Below, piece by piece: positions 62,191 through 64,000 of a stretch of 64,000 nt of DNA; the first letter of the stretch is position 1, and each line of letters begins with the position of its first letter. This DNA is from Terasakiella sp. SH-1 (GTDB taxonomy: Bacteria > Pseudomonadota > Alphaproteobacteria > Rhodospirillales > Terasakiellaceae). Location: NCBI RefSeq assembly GCF_004564135.1, contig NZ_CP038255.1:900501-964500 (forward strand), in the 5' to 3' direction. Below the pieces are notes generated by a model that ran no database searches, was not told the origin of the DNA, and worked only from the letters and a program-made list of their open reading frames with translations. The position numbers and the translations under genes are program-made.

Positions 62191-62214
62191 AAAAAAAGGA
62201 CCCGAACGGGCCCT
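62191..62214 (-). terminator. terminator between rhodanese gene and argC
   Basis: AAGGACCCG and CGGGCCCTT pair around AA with one G-T pair; seven T residues follow on the minus strand. It ends the rhodanese transcript or acts in the argC leader. Confidence 0.72.
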
Positions 62215-62351
62215 TATTTAAAGAGTCCAATACACCCGTTCAGTAAAATTAATTCGCTGTTCGTGTGTATCGTCGCATAGCTCTTGTTTCCTGATGGTCT
62301 ATCCTAGAGCCATATTTATCATTTTTTTTGTCCGGAAATCCAGCCTTTATA

Positions 62352-62942
62352 TTAATCAAAAAGGGTATAGATTTTGTCGCTATCCAATGTGTAGGTCCAG
62401 GGCAGGCCGGAATTACGCCAGCCATTTTTGGCACGTACACCCATGGATTTCCCTTCTTTCAACTTACCACCTTCAAAACCATCAACCATGGTGTAGGCAT
62501 TTTTGTATCCAAGTTCGAAAAACATGCTGGCAGCAGGGGCGCTACGGGTTGAACCGGAACGACACATGAAAATAAGGGTGGTGTCTTTTGTCGCCCCTTT
62601 TTCAGCCAGTTTTTCTTCAATTTCGTTCATGAAAGTTTCATTGACCGGGAACTCAAAAGATTTTCCCGTAACACGAGTGCGATCCACAATGCGAAAGGGG
62701 ACGTGAATGTCGGTGTCATTGGTCCAGCCTGTAAACATAATCTCTACAGGGTCACGAACATCAATGAGTAACGCCTTGGTATCTTTCTGTAAAATGTCAT
62801 AGGCTTCCAGAGCGGTGACATAGAGCCCTGACTTGGTCAGTGCGGTTTCTTTTTTGGGTACATCAGCCGATTCGGCGCTGAGAGAAGTCAGCACACAAAG
62901 GGTAAATGCAACTTTAAATAACCAAAAAGACTTAAGTTTCAT
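62352..62942 (-). CDS. exported rhodanese-like sulfurtransferase
   Basis: A 196-residue protein with a signal peptide (SFWLFKVAFTLCVLTSLSAESA). The rhodanese domain has LLIDVRDPVEIMFTGWTND and the active-site loop CRSGSTRSAPAA with the catalytic cysteine, so it is likely active. Periplasmic rhodaneses act in sulfur or cyanide chemistry; the real acceptor is unknown. The region upstream (62943-63148) is AT-rich and separates it from the divergent chemoreceptor gene. Confidence 0.88.
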   Translation of the reverse strand: MKLKSFWLFKVAFTLCVLTSLSAESADVPKKETALTKSGLYVTALEAYDILQKDTKALLIDVRDPVEIMFTGWTNDTDIHVPFRIVDRTRVTGKSFEFPVNETFMNEIEEKLAEKGATKDTTLIFMCRSGSTRSAPAASMFFELGYKNAYTMVDGFEGGKLKEGKSMGVRAKNGWRNSGLPWTYTLDSDKIYTLFD

Positions 62943-63148
62943 GGTGCAGCGGCCTTCCTTAATATTAGTCTAAATTTATAAAATTAATGTCTAATGTTTA
63001 TAGCATATTTTTCATATTCATTGGGTTTTATCGCCATTTCATTCTATGTATGCTTTTTAAACGATTTTAGGATTGTACTTATTCTGTAAGAGCTACTATT
63101 CTTGGCTCCTTCAAAAGTATTAACCCTTTGTATGTTTTAGGTATCTTG

Positions 63149-64000
63149 ATGAGTGACGAATTAATCAAACAAGGTTGGCTTCCTCCACAGCGTGTTGATG
63201 AAGTGATTTCGCTGCTGGAAGCCGTGGGCCAAGGTACCTTTTTGTCTATTCCCAAGGGGGAGGATAAAATCGGTCAGGCCGTCCGCAAAATGGCTGTTAA
63301 TATTGGGCGTCTATCAGCCAGTGAGATGAAACATACCGTCGCCATTTCCATGGAATTGAATGAGGCTGTTATCGCCGCTGCAAGTTTGAGCCGCGCAACA
63401 ACGGTGACAGATACGAATGCGCAGGGGATGGCCTCTGCTACCGAAGAAATGTCGGCTTCTGTCGATACAATTGCCATGCAGGCACAGGAAACATCCAAGC
63501 TTGCTGATGGTGTGAAAAACTTGGCAGAAAAGGGGGAGGCCCACGCATCTTCGGCTGATGATGCCATGTCGGATATTGAAGTGTCCATGCGTGGGGTTGC
63601 TGAACGTAGTGACTCTTTAAGTGAATCCTCGCGAGATATCGGACAAATTGTTGATTTGATTTCGGAAATTGCCTTCCAGACTAACCTGTTGGCCCTAAAC
63701 GCAGCAACCGAGGCTGCACGCGCCGGTGAAGCGGGGAAAGGCTTCGGCGTGGTGGCAACTGAAATTCGCAACCTTGCAGAACGCACCCGTGAAGCGACCA
63801 AGGATATTCAGCGCAATATCACAAATTTCCAAAATGAAATTGGGGCAATTATTGAAGCTTTGGACCGCAGCGATAAAACGGTAAAAGACGGACATGATAT
63901 TATCAGTATGTCACGTGAATCTATGCAGGAAATTGTGGGGGCGATTGCCGATTTGACGCAGCGCAGCAGCGATATTTCTGAAACGGTGGGGCAGCAAAAG
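63149..64000 (+). CDS. cytoplasmic methyl-accepting chemotaxis protein (3' end outside window)
   Basis: From the ATG at 63149 the frame is open for 284 codons to the window edge. It starts [19 protein letters not shown] with no membrane helix or signal peptide, then a helical region, then the receptor signalling hairpin [20 protein letters not shown] followed by [19 protein letters not shown]. It is therefore a soluble receptor that signals to CheA. The C-terminal part, possibly with a sensory domain, lies outside. Confidence 0.9.
   Translation, partial: MSDELIKQGWLPPQRVDEVISLLEAVGQGTFLSIPKGEDKIGQAVRKMAVNIGRLSASEMKHTVAISMELNEAVIAAASLSRATTVTDTNAQGMASATEEMSASVDTIAMQAQETSKLADGVKNLAEKGEAHASSADDAMSDIEVSMRGVAERSDSLSESSRDIGQIVDLISEIAFQTNLLALNAATEAARAGEAGKGFGVVATEIRNLAERTREATKDIQRNITNFQNEIGAIIEALDRSDKTVKDGHDIISMSRESMQEIVGAIADLTQRSSDISETVGQQK

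Overview
The window looks like a 64 kb piece of an alphaproteobacterial chromosome, probably from an aquatic, flagellated heterotroph of the Rhodospirillales/Terasakiella/Thalassospira kind. The class is supported by a circularly permuted tmRNA gene (acceptor piece first), an RcdA-like DUF1465 protein, an Alph_Pro_TM (TIGR02186-type) protein, a PHA synthase, two large cyclic-di-GMP proteins, a CcoG-type oxidase assembly factor and a TakP-like TRAP system. The genus is inference.

Layout. 1-7.6 kb: end of an RND pump, an EAL phosphodiesterase, phaC, an M20 amidohydrolase and RcdA-like genes. 8-12.3 kb: a second RND pump with its adaptor. 12.4-22.7 kb: small regulators, a CHASE/PAS/GGDEF/EAL protein, a KdsC-like phosphatase, a MamF-like membrane protein, a hemerythrin-like protein, ccoG divergent from a MocR regulator with two matching operators, a GNAT and a GGCT. 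22.8-29.3 kb: rplM-rpsI, an interrupted AEC permease, a binding protein, and acyl-CoA-type enzymes around a palindromic operator. 29.4-31 kb: unknown helical proteins next to a tRNA fragment. 31-35.3 kb: tkt, fba, rpe, ppnP. 35.3-40.7 kb: mobile debris (dead serine recombinase, intact IS1595 element, IS256 relic, integrase head, beheaded aminotransferase), a deleted TSUP permease and a HepT/MntA pair. 40.8-52.9 kb: an EamA exporter, then a catabolic region: pyk, a non-canonical enolase, a sugar-kinase-like phosphotransferase, two LacI regulators, a TRAP transporter and a mandelate-racemase-type dehydratase, tied together by two kinds of palindromic operators. 53-64 kb: panB and integrase relics, an aminotransferase, four tRNAs, tmRNA, tiny proteins, parE, argC, a rhodanese and the start of a chemoreceptor.

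Two things stand out. First, four ~265 bp non-coding elements (three of one family, one of another) share one architecture: TA target duplications, terminal inverted repeats, and two internal hairpin arms, giving a three-armed shape. Within the three-copy family the two arms are related: their loops align and the apical stem shows a compensatory change. Second, an operon encodes a kinase, an enolase with altered active-site residues and a pyruvate kinase. In principle these form an ATP-neutral route for dehydrating a dihydroxy acid to a keto acid. It shares a 16 bp palindrome with the TRAP/dehydratase operon.
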